Positions 1-8,160 of a stretch of DNA of 64,000 bases are shown here, one piece after another. The translations under genes and the position numbers were made by a program. The DNA is from Pedobacter ginsengisoli (GTDB taxonomy: Bacteria; Bacteroidota; Bacteroidia; Sphingobacteriales; Sphingobacteriaceae), in contig NZ_CP024091.1 in the NCBI RefSeq assembly GCF_002736205.1, forward strand, positions 868,001 to 932,000. The letters run 5' to 3'. Within the stretch, counting starts at the first letter, position 1; each line of letters begins with the position of its first letter. Below the pieces are notes generated by a model. That model made no database searches. It was not told where the DNA came from and saw nothing but the letters and a program-made list of their open reading frames with translations.

Positions 1-259
1 GATGCAGAAGAAATAACAATTTTTTGTCTATGCTGAAATGGAAGCCGGTAAAAAGAAAAACCTTAATACTCAATTCCGGCGAGGTCTGTAAGTACATTAG
101 TTTTGTCCATAGCGGGGTATTGACGGCCTTTTATTTGGATAATCAGGGAAAGCAGATGAGGTAATGTTTGCTGTCAATGATTGGTGGATAACAGATATGT
201 ATTGTTTTTTAAATTATATAGTTCCAGAATATTATCCTTTACCCGGCATTTCTGAATAG
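1..259 (+). pseudogene. Crp/Fnr-family regulator remnant (cyclic-nucleotide-binding domain)
   Basis: The stretch translates as the N-terminal half of a Bacteroidota Crp/Fnr regulator only if two reading-frame shifts are allowed. Frame 1 reads DAEEITIF, then near position 21 the match moves to frame 3 (FLSMLKWKPVKRKTLI, NSGEVCKYISFVHSGVL, LDNQGKQMR) and stops at 162-164. It resumes one base back from 161 as VMFAVNDWWITDMYCFL and ends at 257-259. The SGEVCKYI and DWWITDMY blocks are typical of the cNMP-binding barrel in this family. No HTH domain follows, so the gene is broken and truncated. The 5' end lies outside the window. The family assignment is from remembered motifs. Confidence 0.7.
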
Positions 260-348
260 CTTATTAAAATCATTGCTGCTTCTGTGTTCACCCCGCTTCA
301 TATATCCAATTTTTTAGTAATTTTAGGAAGATCAAAACCATTATACAG

Positions 349-762
349 ATGTCGGAATACGATTCAGCAAACCGTTTTACTGTTAAGCAAATTGAAACTG
401 CTCACCAAAAAGTAAAAAGCGGAGCAGATTTTCCAGCTTACATTAGGGAAATCATCGCTTTGGGAGTTAAATCTTTTGAAACCTTTGTGATTGATAGTCA
501 TACCGATTATTATGGTGATAATGGCTATCTTGTTACTTCTGATCCTCAATACACTTCTCTCCGAATTGCCGGAAAAAGTGACAGTGAAAGATTTAAATCT
601 TATCTAAAGGATCATCAGAAAGGTGGATCTGACTATTTCACCTTTTGCATGCAATGTGCAGAAACTGGGATTGAGAAATGGATCGTCTGCACGGAAAAAA
701 TGACCTGCACCTATTATGACTATTTAGGCGAAGAGGTTCTGGTCGAAACGATTCCTTCATGA
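349..762 (+). CDS. DUF1398 family protein (YbcV-like)
   Basis: A 137-residue soluble protein with no signal peptide or membrane segment. It has the hallmarks of DUF1398: an N-terminal FTVKQIETAHQKVKSGADFP block, then GVKSFETFVIDSHTDYYGDN, and a C-terminal GIEKWIVCTEKMTCTYYDY block. Length matches the family, whose members are about 130 residues and have no established biochemical role. Two Cys in FCMQCAETG and the conserved His-Thr-Asp-Tyr stretch are visible. It stands alone between a Crp/Fnr remnant and a DHFR-like gene on the same strand, with 90 bp to the latter. The ATG at 349 is the only good start and gives a full-length family member. Confidence 0.85.
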   Translation: MSEYDSANRFTVKQIETAHQKVKSGADFPAYIREIIALGVKSFETFVIDSHTDYYGDNGYLVTSDPQYTSLRIAGKSDSERFKSYLKDHQKGGSDYFTFCMQCAETGIEKWIVCTEKMTCTYYDYLGEEVLVETIPS

Positions 763-852
763 TTTTTTGTTTTTCTATCCGTATGTTTGCTATAGAATAG
801 GGTCACAAATAGGCCCGGCAATTGTTCAATTGTTAAACAGACAATAAAAGTT

Positions 853-1422
853 ATGAGCAGAAGAATTATCTTATCCATGCACACAAGCCTTGATGGGTTT
901 GTTGCCGGATCCAATGGAGAAATGGACTGGATTAAAGTTGATAATGAGCTGTTTGATCATGTTGGACAGTTGACAGATGAAGCTGACACCGCATTGTATG
1001 GAAGGGTTACTTACCAAATGATGGAGGGATACTGGCCAAATGCGGCAGATCAACCCAATGCTTCAAAACATGATATTGAACATTCCAGATGGTATAAAGA
1101 GGTAGGTAAAATTGTGTTGTCCAGAACGTTACAGAAACAAGCAGATAAACTGATATTAATTAGCGATGATATTGCCGAGAAAATAAATAGTATCAAGCAA
1201 CAGTCTGGAAAGAATATTCTGATATTTGGCAGCCCAACGGCTGTGCATGCACTGATAAAGGAAAATCTGATTGACGAATACTGGTTGTTTGTCAATCCTG
1301 TAATTTTGGGAGCTGGGATCCCTTTATTTACTAACCTGGAACAAAAGATCAAATTAAAACGGTTATCAACTAAGGAATTGTCTTCTGGTGTTACGGCGTT
1401 GAATTACGTTGTTGACAAGTGA
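853..1422 (+). CDS. Dihydrofolate reductase family protein (RibD C-terminal-like)
   Basis: A 189-residue cytoplasmic protein of the RibD_C/DHFR-like fold. The start reads MSRRIILSMHTSLDGFVAGS, the usual first strand and SLDGF loop. DTALYGRVTYQMM follows around residues 45-57, then IFGSPTAVHALIKENLIDEY, the NADPH-binding and helix region, and NPVILGAGIPLF near residue 146. These proteins are stand-alone NAD(P)H-dependent reductases of mostly unknown substrate, often annotated as dihydrofolate reductase without proof of folate activity. The gene is monocistronic, 90 bp after the DUF1398 gene and followed by a 450-bp gap. Family assignment is firm; substrate unknown. Confidence 0.87.
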   Translation: MSRRIILSMHTSLDGFVAGSNGEMDWIKVDNELFDHVGQLTDEADTALYGRVTYQMMEGYWPNAADQPNASKHDIEHSRWYKEVGKIVLSRTLQKQADKLILISDDIAEKINSIKQQSGKNILIFGSPTAVHALIKENLIDEYWLFVNPVILGAGIPLFTNLEQKIKLKRLSTKELSSGVTALNYVVDK

Positions 1423-1583
1423 CCGGCTGAGTCTCTGTGCTTTGAAATTTCTGCTCAAAAGATCCCAACCTTGCAGAAATAAAAAGTACTGGATAAAACG
1501 AAACCAAGCAATTTTCATCAAAACTTACAGGCAAAATATTCGCCATTTTTCTTATACTTAAAGTGTTGTTTTAGTTTTCAAAT

Positions 1584-1825
1584 CTATTTTCCAACAAACT
1601 TAACAAATGCATCTTTGTGCTGATCGGCAACGCTGATTAATCCATCATGTCTTGGCTCCGGAAAATTAGAAAAGTCAAAGTCTATAATTTTATCTTTAAA
1701 GTGTGTAGTTATCACAATTTCATGAAATGCATAAAAGTAGATTCATCTTTTTTTATAGATAATAGGATGGGAGCGATTCCGTAACTTAAAGGTCTAATTA
1801 AAAGTGTTTTAAGGAGCTTGAGATT
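1584..1825 (-). pseudogene. Unidentified gene remnant with one frameshift
   Basis: The gap between the DHFR-like gene and the first MBOAT gene has protein-like sequence on the minus strand. Reading downward, one frame gives PLSYGIAPILLSIKKDES then TFMHF. Near 1720 it must shift frame to continue as HEIVITTHFKDKIIDFDF, then FPEPRHDGLISVADQHKDAF and VKFVGK, with a stop at 1584-1586. The two halves join smoothly, no start codon is visible upstream, and a stop closes the upstream side near 1825. I do not recognise the family. It is interpreted as the C-terminal part of a lost gene. The rest of the gap (1423-1583, 1826-1874) shows nothing. Confidence 0.45.
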
Positions 1826-1874
1826 CAAAAAAAAATATTATATTTATTCATAGCTCTAATGCTTCCTGAGTAAA

Positions 1875-3311
1875 ATGTTATTTAACTCTTTAAGTTTTGC
1901 TCTTTTTTTACCGGTAGTTTTTCTGCTGTACTGGTTTGCAACAAAAGGTAACCTCAAGTTTCAAAATAGATTGTTGTTAGTATCCAGTTATTTCTTTTAC
2001 GGATGTTGGGACTACAGGTTCCTCTTTCTATTGATTTTTTCGACCTTGTTGGATTATTTTTCTGGAATAAAAATAAGTGAAGCCAGTAGTAAAAAGGTAA
2101 GGCTTTTTTGGCTCTGGCTAAGCATCGGTATAAACTTAGGCTTTTTAGCCGTCTTTAAATATTTCAATTTTTTTATAACTTCTTTCGCTGAGGGGATTTC
2201 TTTATTGGGCTTTAAACCAAGTTTTCTCACTTTAAATGTATTACTACCCGTGGGGATTTCTTTCTATACTTTTCATGGTTTGTCTTACATTATAGATATT
2301 TATAAAAACAGAATAAAGGAAGAACGTAATTTTATAGATTATTCACTCTTTGTAAGTTTCTTCCCATTGCTTGTCGCCGGACCTATTGAAAGGGCAACCC
2401 ATCTTTTACCGCAAATAAAAAGAGAAAGGACTTTTGATACTTCAAAAGCAGTAGACGGATTAAGGCAAATTTTATGGGGATTGTTTAAAAAGATTGTTAT
2501 TGCAGATAGCTGTGCAGAATATGCCAATATGATATTCAACAATTCATCCCAATACAATGGAAGCACTTTAATATTGGGGGCATTATTTTTTACTTTCCAG
2601 ATTTATTGCGACTTTTCAGGTTATTCTGACATTGCCTTAGGAACAGCCCGTCTTTTTGGTATTGACCTGTTGAAAAACTTTGCATTCCCTTATTTTTCAA
2701 GAGACATTGCAGAGTTCTGGAGAAGATGGCATATTTCCTTGTCGAGCTGGTTTAGAGACTATCTGTATATTCCTTTAGGTGGAAGTAAGGGGAGCATCTG
2801 GAAAAAGGTAAGAAATACATTTATCATATTCTTGGTAAGTGGTTTCTGGCATGGAGCTAACTGGACTTTTATTGTCTGGGGACTGTTAAATGCCCTATAC
2901 ATAATGCCCTCAATATTTTTTGAAACAAATAGGAGAAATCTCGATGTGGTAGCTCAGGGGAGAGTCTTTCCTAATTTAAGGGAAATCTTATCCATGGGGG
3001 TAACTTTTGGATTAACTGTAATTGCCTGGGTGTTTTTTAGAGCAAAAGATCTTCATCATGCTTTTGAATATCTTGGAGGCATGTTCTCCACTTCGGGGTT
3101 CAGCAAGCCACAAATATTTCCGCGATCTATCTTATTACTAATCGCCGTGTTTATATTGATAGAATGGAGGGGTAGAACGCAGGAGTACGCTATTGCTAAT
3201 TTCGGGTTTAACTTTCCTAAGCCGGTTAGATGGGCCTTTTATTATACTTTGGTGCTGGCAATTGTTTGGTTCGCCGGCGAAAAACAACAATTTATTTATT
3301 TCCAGTTTTAA
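1875..3311 (+). CDS. MBOAT family O-acyltransferase (AlgI-like), copy 1
   Basis: A 478-residue polytopic membrane protein of the membrane-bound O-acyltransferase family, the type that moves acyl groups across the inner membrane onto exported polymers (AlgI, DltB, PatA). Seen in the sequence: LLPVGISFYTFHGLSYIIDI, FFPLLVAGPIERATHLLPQI, the EFWRRWHISLSSWFRDYLYI block and SGFWHGANWTF, whose His at residue 326 is the expected catalytic residue. About ten hydrophobic segments span the protein. A SGNH-like gene follows after a single base (stop 3309-3311, ATG 3313), the usual AlgI/AlgJ-type pairing. A close paralogue of identical length lies at 24260-25696. The natural substrate is unknown. Confidence 0.93.
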   Translation: MLFNSLSFALFLPVVFLLYWFATKGNLKFQNRLLLVSSYFFYGCWDYRFLFLLIFSTLLDYFSGIKISEASSKKVRLFWLWLSIGINLGFLAVFKYFNFFITSFAEGISLLGFKPSFLTLNVLLPVGISFYTFHGLSYIIDIYKNRIKEERNFIDYSLFVSFFPLLVAGPIERATHLLPQIKRERTFDTSKAVDGLRQILWGLFKKIVIADSCAEYANMIFNNSSQYNGSTLILGALFFTFQIYCDFSGYSDIALGTARLFGIDLLKNFAFPYFSRDIAEFWRRWHISLSSWFRDYLYIPLGGSKGSIWKKVRNTFIIFLVSGFWHGANWTFIVWGLLNALYIMPSIFFETNRRNLDVVAQGRVFPNLREILSMGVTFGLTVIAWVFFRAKDLHHAFEYLGGMFSTSGFSKPQIFPRSILLLIAVFILIEWRGRTQEYAIANFGFNFPKPVRWAFYYTLVLAIVWFAGEKQQFIYFQF

Positions 3312-3312
3312 T

Positions 3313-4236
3313 ATGAGACAGTTTCTGAAATCCACCTTTCTATTTCTGCTTCCAATACTGGTTCTTGGAATTCTAGAAGAATTTCTCCTTCGTCATATTC
3401 CTAATGATTATGAACTTAAGAGTAACTATTTAAAAGTGCACACAAGTGAGATAGCTGTTTTATTTCTGGGAAGTTCACATGCTTTTTATGGAATTAACCC
3501 GGCCGTTGTTAAGGAGAAATCCTTCAACGCGGCTTATGTTTCGCAATCACTTGATTTAGATGATGACATCCTCGAAAAATACGACACAAACTGGAAAAGT
3601 TTAAAATTCATTGTTGTGCCTATTTCTTATTTTAGTTTATATAGCTCTTTGAGGCATAATGATGAAAGCTGGAGATTAAAAAATTATGCAATCTATTGCG
3701 GAATTGAGGCAACAGATGATGTTTTTAGTCACTTTGAAATATTTGGCCAGTTTGAACAGAATATGGACAAACTGTATCTATATTATATTAAAAAGAATAG
3801 TCTTCTTACTTCCTCTTATCTGGGCTGGGGAGAACACAAAACGATGATGGATAAAGTAGCTTTCCTTAATAGTGGAACAATCGCTGCAAAAAGGCATACC
3901 GGAATAAATGAGGAATATTTTGCAAAGAATAAAGTTGTTTTGGAACGCATCATTAGTTTCGCAAAACAAAGGAACATAAAGGTGCTATTTTATACTCCGC
4001 CTGCTTATAAAACATATTTTGAGCACTTGGATGTGAAGCAACTTAACCAAACAGTTCATCTGATGGCAGATTTAGCCGCTCATTATAAAAATGTAACTTA
4101 TGTAAACTTACTAAAAGATAACTCATTCGATATTTCAGATTTTCATGATGCTGATCATTTAAATAAATTAGGTGCAAAAAAGCTATCTGTTATGCTTGAT
4201 GGAGTAATTCAACAGATAAATCTCCAAAATAAATAA
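3313..4236 (+). CDS. Membrane-anchored SGNH/DltD-like partner of MBOAT, copy 1
   Basis: A 307-residue protein with an N-terminal membrane anchor (about residues 7-25) and a periplasmic domain. VLFLGSSHAFYG places a Ser-rich block I at G53-S-S-H56. Near the C-terminus DFHDADHLN supplies Asp279 and His282 in the D-x-x-H spacing typical of SGNH hydrolases. Such proteins work with MBOAT transporters to transfer the acyl group to the polymer outside the membrane. The ATG at 3313, one base after the MBOAT stop, is chosen over an upstream in-frame extension inside the MBOAT gene because it begins a clean anchor. Overall similarity to known SGNH proteins is weak; the call rests on motifs and pairing. 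Confidence 0.75.
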   Translation: MRQFLKSTFLFLLPILVLGILEEFLLRHIPNDYELKSNYLKVHTSEIAVLFLGSSHAFYGINPAVVKEKSFNAAYVSQSLDLDDDILEKYDTNWKSLKFIVVPISYFSLYSSLRHNDESWRLKNYAIYCGIEATDDVFSHFEIFGQFEQNMDKLYLYYIKKNSLLTSSYLGWGEHKTMMDKVAFLNSGTIAAKRHTGINEEYFAKNKVVLERIISFAKQRNIKVLFYTPPAYKTYFEHLDVKQLNQTVHLMADLAAHYKNVTYVNLLKDNSFDISDFHDADHLNKLGAKKLSVMLDGVIQQINLQNK

Positions 4237-4309
4237 AACCTCAATCGTCGATTAGGGATGTTGATTTGCAGATGGCATGAATTTAGCAGAAAACTAAATA
4301 AAGAGAATT

Positions 4310-4477
4310 ATGAAAACTGTAAATGTTTTAATAGCTGGGGCTCTAATTTTATTGGTTAGTTCTTGTTACACAACGCGAACTGCAGGGAATAGTGGGAAAG
4401 TTCCACCAGGTCAGGTTAAGAAAGCAACTGGTTCAAAGTCGGCAAAGCCTTATGCACCTGGGCAAAATAAGCACTAA
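4310..4477 (+). CDS. Small lipoprotein of the family often mislabelled quinol oxidase subunit 4
   Basis: A 55-residue gene. The start MKTVNVLIAGALILLVSSC is a lipoprotein signal peptide with lipobox LVSSC at residues 15-19, so the mature peptide would be about 37 residues anchored by Cys19. The remainder contains PPGQVKK and SAKPYAPGQNKH, a Pro-Gly-Gln repeat pattern I recall from small Bacteroidota lipoproteins that databases often call quinol oxidase subunit 4, a label with no visible support here. The ATG lies 73 bp after the SGNH gene, with a purine-rich AAAGAGAA just upstream as a possible ribosome site. Function unknown. Confidence 0.7.
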   Translation: MKTVNVLIAGALILLVSSCYTTRTAGNSGKVPPGQVKKATGSKSAKPYAPGQNKH

Positions 4478-5172
4478 TAGCTTCAGCCTAAAGTATGCTA
4501 GGAATCTATATTGTTCATTAATCTTCTTGCTGAGGTGTAATGAGTGTTCCGGAATGCTCGTGATAGACGAAGCTGGACTGTATTGACATTGAATAATGGT
4601 GAATTTGTTTTACATGCCATCACAAATATTGTGAACAAAGACTACTCTATTTTTGGTAAATTAGTATAGATTTAAGACAGTACTTTTTATTAAAATTTTA
4701 GACTGAAAACCATGCGTCGGGAACATAATTAGACGGTTTACTTAAAGAAAGTTGAAAGATTTTGCTGCAATTTGTTCAAACCGCTTTCAAAATGATTATT
4801 TGATGATGAGTATGTAAATCTCGACTTAGGCACGCATTGTAAGTTCATTTTAATTTAGGAATTTGCGGCTTTCATTAATCGAATTGTAGAACAAAATATG
4901 AATAAATTTCTGTTGGTGCTATGCTTTATAAGCAACGTTCTAATACTAGACACTGCTTATTATTTTGCCCAAAGCTAAGCATTATATGGAATTTTGATCT
5001 AAATAAATAATGAAAATATAAATATTATAAACCAAGCGGGATTGAAATACATTTTTCTAGGCAGGAGATGATATTCATTTTAACCTATTGCCATTTGTTT
5101 GTAAACCAAATCACTCTTTGGTTTGTCCAACTTAAAAATATTAACTTCTCAATAAAAAAAAACATAAAAACA
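4478..5172. other. Gene-poor stretch with possible small fragments
   Basis: About 690 bp without a convincing gene. A plus-strand frame ending at a TAG near 4670 reads VLTLNNGEFVLHAITNIV then NKDYSIFGKLV, protein-like but without a start or family match, possibly the tail of a lost gene. At 4898-4978 a 26-codon frame reads MNKFLLVLCFISNVLIL and stops in YYFAQS, resembling an isolated signal peptide. At 5103-5124 the 8-bp arms aaaccaaa / tttggttt form an inverted repeat whose sequence resembles the half-sites of the ArsR operator just downstream. Nothing else was seen. Confidence 0.3.
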
Positions 5173-5219
5173 TTTGCGAAACCAATTGGTTGCTTATATA
5201 TTTGCAACTGATTGGTTTC
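5173..5219 (+). promoter_or_regulatory. ArsR operon promoter overlapped by an inverted-repeat operator
   Basis: A Bacteroidota-type promoter is visible: TTTG at 5173-5176, a 20-bp spacer, and TATATTTG (TAnnTTTG) at 5197-5204. A near-perfect 16-bp inverted repeat overlaps it: gaaaccaattggttgc at 5178-5193 and gcaactgattggtttc at 5204-5219, two mismatches between arms, centre spacing 10 bp. The left arm contains the palindrome accaattggt. The arrangement predicts that the ArsR protein encoded 20 bp downstream represses its own operon by covering the -7 and -33 elements. Promoter consensus is established knowledge; the operator is inferred. Confidence 0.65.
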
Positions 5220-5238
5220 ATAATAATTGATTGTTGAA

Positions 5239-5559
5239 ATGAGAAGAGATATTTTTCAAGCTATTGCAGACCCCACAAGGCGGGCTATCATTGTACTTAT
5301 AGCTATACAAGGAATGACGCCTAATGCTCTTGCTGAGCATTTTGATACCTCTCGGCAGGCTATTTCCAAACACTTGCGCATTTTAACAGAGTGTGAATTG
5401 ATAAAATCAGAACATAAGGGTAGAGAAATCTATTACCTACTTGAAATAGACAAAATGAAGGAAATAGACAAATGGCTGGAGCAGTTCCGTAAAATTTGGG
5501 AAACAAGATTTAGCCAACTTGATGACTTACTATTAACAATGAAAAATATAAAAAAATGA
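5239..5559 (+). CDS. ArsR family winged-helix transcriptional regulator
   Basis: A 106-residue regulator starting [18 protein letters not shown], the standard opening of the ArsR subgroup that controls AHSA1/SRPBCC genes. The recognition helix lies in [18 protein letters not shown] (about residues 32-49) followed by the wing [11 protein letters not shown]. No metal-binding Cys motif is present, so it is not an arsenic sensor. A TTG four codons upstream is open, but the ATG at 5239 matches the family start. Its stop overlaps the next gene by four bases (ATGA), so the two are translationally coupled. A perfect-looking operator precedes it, suggesting autoregulation. The inducing signal is unknown. 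Confidence 0.9.
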   Translation: MRRDIFQAIADPTRRAIIVLIAIQGMTPNALAEHFDTSRQAISKHLRILTECELIKSEHKGREIYYLLEIDKMKEIDKWLEQFRKIWETRFSQLDDLLLTMKNIKK

Positions 5560-6050
5560 AAAGTAATCTATTATTCGACTTTACAGTCAACAAGTCTACA
5601 AATACAGTATTTGTAAACAGAGAATTTGCGGCAAATCAATCTTCAGTTTGGGATGCATTCACAAAACAGGAAATCCTTGACAAGTGGTGGGCACCTAAGC
5701 CCTGGATTTCAAGGACAAAATATATGAACTTTAAGGAGGGAGGACGTAGGTTTTATGCAATGGTAGGCCCTGAAGGAGAGGAACATTGGTCCATTCAGGA
5801 TTTTACAGCTATAACTCCCAAAACAAATTTCAAATTCTTAGATGCTTTTACTGACAAGGATGAAAAGATCAATCCAGAAATGCCTGGTTCAGAGTGGAAT
5901 TTGGAATTTAACGAAACAGAAGAAACAACAACGGTAAACATTACTATCAAGCATAAAACACTTGCCGATCTGGAGAATATTATCAATATGGGCTTCAAGG
6001 AAGGATTTACCATGACATTGGATTACCTGGCTACCTTATTGGCGAAATAA
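5556..6050 (+). CDS. SRPBCC/AHSA1 domain protein
   Basis: A 164-residue cytoplasmic protein of the AHSA1 (activator of Hsp90 ATPase homologue 1-like) branch of the START/SRPBCC fold. Residues 20-160 carry the pattern: [18 protein letters not shown], then [29 protein letters not shown], and the C-terminal helix [18 protein letters not shown]. The fold forms a hydrophobic cavity that can bind small ligands; bacterial members have no single known role. It overlaps the ArsR gene by four bases, the very common ArsR-AHSA1 pair. A 20-residue N-terminal extension precedes the domain. Confidence 0.88.
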   Translation: MKSNLLFDFTVNKSTNTVFVNREFAANQSSVWDAFTKQEILDKWWAPKPWISRTKYMNFKEGGRRFYAMVGPEGEEHWSIQDFTAITPKTNFKFLDAFTDKDEKINPEMPGSEWNLEFNETEETTTVNITIKHKTLADLENIINMGFKEGFTMTLDYLATLLAK

Positions 6051-6220
6051 ATCCAAGGTAAGATGAAAATATCTCCTATCCATTTGCCTTGTAAAATCAG
6101 GTATTGAAAACAGATGGTATGGACGAACTATGCAGATGTGTTAACAAGTTGAGCCTTGTAGGTAATAACTTTGAGCCGTACAGATAAGTCAAGTCAAATT
6201 AGCGTACCGATCTTTGTATC

Positions 6221-7192
6221 ATGACAACGATCAAAAAAATCCAATTGGGCCAAAACGGCCCGCTCGTGTCCAAACTGGGTTTGGGCTGCATGCGCATGTC
6301 TTCTGTATGGGGCGGCCCTACACCTGACGAAACAGAGAGTATAGCAACAATAAATGCCGCGCTAGACAGTGGTATCAACTTTTTAAATACCGGCGACTTT
6401 TATGGAGCAGGACACAATGAATTGTTAGTAGGTAAGGCTATTAAAGGTCGCAGAGATGATGCTTTTATAAGCGTTAAATTCGGCGCTTTTTTTCATAATG
6501 GCCAGTGGTTGGGTCTTGATCTGCGTCCAGTGGCTATCAAAAACTTCATTAATTATTCACTTACCCGTTTGGGTATTGAAACAATTGATCTATACCAACC
6601 ATGCCGTATGGATGGTAGTGTACCGGTTGAGGATATCATTGGTACAGTTGCAGATCTAATAAAAGAGGGTAAAGTGCGTTACGTTGGTGTTTCTGAGATT
6701 ACGCCTGAACAATTGCGCCATGCTAATCAAGTTTATCCGATAAGCGCGTTGGAGATAGGCTATTCTTTAGCCGATAGGCAGATCGAAAACGAACTGTTGC
6801 CAGTCGCAAAAGAACTGAACATAGCGGTAGCCGCTTTTGCCAACACCGCCGAAGGGTTATTAACCGGGGATATGAAGGCACCCCTTGCGGCAGACGACCA
6901 TCACCTACATTTTTCCCGTTTCCAAGGCGACAATCTTGTTAAAAATTTAGAGAAAGTAGACGCATTGAAAGCTTTAGCGAACGATAAACAGGTTACACCT
7001 ACCCAAGTGGCCATTGCTTGGGTAAATGTACAGGGCGACCATATTATGCCCCTGGTAAGCATGAGCCGCCGTGCAAGATTGACTGAAAATGCAGTTGCTA
7101 TGGATATCGTATTTACACATGCAGAAATGGAATTATTAAATACTATTTTTGCACATGGCGCCATTGCAGGCGGTACTTACTTACAGAGATAA
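6221..7192 (+). CDS. Aldo/keto reductase family protein with altered catalytic residues
   Basis: A 323-residue TIM-barrel oxidoreductase. GLGCMRMSSVWG near residue 20, NTGDFYGAGHNELLVGKAI at 56-74, SVKFG with Lys86, and VGVSEITPEQLRHA identify the family. In the usual tetrad (Asp, Tyr, Lys, His) Tyr61 and Lys86 are present. The Asp position, normally DTxxxYG, is Asn56 and the His position in DLYQPCRMD is Cys128. Related proteins with a non-His at the second place exist, but the Asp-to-Asn change is unexpected. The gene is followed without gap by an AraC regulator (TAA then ATG). Base composition is visibly GC-richer than neighbours, hinting at acquisition. Confidence 0.87.
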   Translation: MTTIKKIQLGQNGPLVSKLGLGCMRMSSVWGGPTPDETESIATINAALDSGINFLNTGDFYGAGHNELLVGKAIKGRRDDAFISVKFGAFFHNGQWLGLDLRPVAIKNFINYSLTRLGIETIDLYQPCRMDGSVPVEDIIGTVADLIKEGKVRYVGVSEITPEQLRHANQVYPISALEIGYSLADRQIENELLPVAKELNIAVAAFANTAEGLLTGDMKAPLAADDHHLHFSRFQGDNLVKNLEKVDALKALANDKQVTPTQVAIAWVNVQGDHIMPLVSMSRRARLTENAVAMDIVFTHAEMELLNTIFAHGAIAGGTYLQR

Positions 7193-8014
7193 ATGACCAA
7201 TCCTGCTGAAATACTTCCAGGCGTAATCTTCTATTCTTATCTTTCAGCAGAACGGAAAGATAAAGTATGCTTCTGGAACCATCATACCCTGGTATTGATG
7301 GTTTCGGGGCAGCTTCATTTAGAAACTGCCAGCCAGCGAACGGAAGTAAAAGCTGGTGAAATGTTGCTTGTGGGTAAAAATCAATTAGGTACACTTACTA
7401 AAACACCGCTTCCTGGCCAAAGTTACGAGAGCATTGTTATTTGTTTGCAGGATGATTTGTTACGCAAAATTGCCCTGGAGGAACAGATAGGTGTTGAGCC
7501 TAAATACTCCGGTCCATCTAATGTGCCAATTCCTCCTGATCCTTTTTTGCTGGGTTATTTCCAGTCTATTATTCCTTACGCCCGTGCCACGGTCGAGACG
7601 CTGCCTGAAGAGATGGGCATCCTCAAAGTAAAAGAAGGTGTTAAATTATTATTACATAGCTTGCCACAATTAAAGTCTTTCCTGTTTAACTTTGCCGAAC
7701 CCCATAAAATTGACCTGGAGCATTTTATGATGTCCAACTTTCATTTTAATGTTTCGGTTGAAAGATTTGCCCACCTTACTGGGCGTAGCTTGGCTGCGTT
7801 TAAACGCGACTTCACAAAAATATTTGCCATGCCGCCCCGGCAATGGCTGTTAGATAAACGTTTAACAGCAGCACGACATTTGATAGAGCATAAGCATCAA
7901 AAGCCATCGGCTATTTATCTTGATCTTGGATTTGAAAGCCTTCCACACTTTTCGCGCTCATTTAAAAAGAAATTTGGTAAAACAGTAAAAAGCGTACAAA
8001 AATATCAGCTCTAG
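7193..8014 (+). CDS. AraC family transcriptional regulator
   Basis: A 273-residue regulator. Residues about 15-110 form a cupin-like sensing domain (LMVSGQLHLETASQRTEVKA, GEMLLVGKN) and residues about 175-270 a double HTH domain of AraC type: NVSVERFAHLTGRSLAAFKR for the first helix pair and SAIYLDLGFESLPHFSRSFK plus FGKTVKSVQKY for the second. The ATG directly abuts the stop of the aldo/keto reductase gene, so the pair is probably one transcript and the regulator may control it. The start is fixed by this junction and by the family length. The effector is unknown. Confidence 0.88.
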   Translation: MTNPAEILPGVIFYSYLSAERKDKVCFWNHHTLVLMVSGQLHLETASQRTEVKAGEMLLVGKNQLGTLTKTPLPGQSYESIVICLQDDLLRKIALEEQIGVEPKYSGPSNVPIPPDPFLLGYFQSIIPYARATVETLPEEMGILKVKEGVKLLLHSLPQLKSFLFNFAEPHKIDLEHFMMSNFHFNVSVERFAHLTGRSLAAFKRDFTKIFAMPPRQWLLDKRLTAARHLIEHKHQKPSAIYLDLGFESLPHFSRSFKKKFGKTVKSVQKYQL

Positions 8015-8095
8015 ATGTTCTAAATAATCCCATTTTTAGAACTAGGCTATATGATTAATATTATAAATTTTAAGACTAAATATTTTAGCAATACA

Positions 8096-8127
8096 TTGTT
8101 TTTAATGTAAAAATATTAGTAATTTTG
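8096..8127 (+). promoter_or_regulatory. Bacteroidota-type promoter of the VOC gene
   Basis: TTG at 8096-8098 and TAATTTTG (TAnnTTTG) at 8120-8127 are separated by 21 bp, close to the 19-20 bp consensus. The start codon of the VOC gene follows 33 bp downstream. Confidence 0.5.
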
Positions 8128-8160
8128 AAAATAAGATATTAACCGCTAAATAAGAAAACT

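Noticed and set aside
4392..4586. A 64-codon plus-strand frame
   Set aside because: It overlaps the small lipoprotein gene in another frame and has no signal or family features.
4898..4978. A 26-codon frame resembling a signal peptide
   Set aside because: No mature part follows and no promoter is visible; kept only as a note in the gap description.
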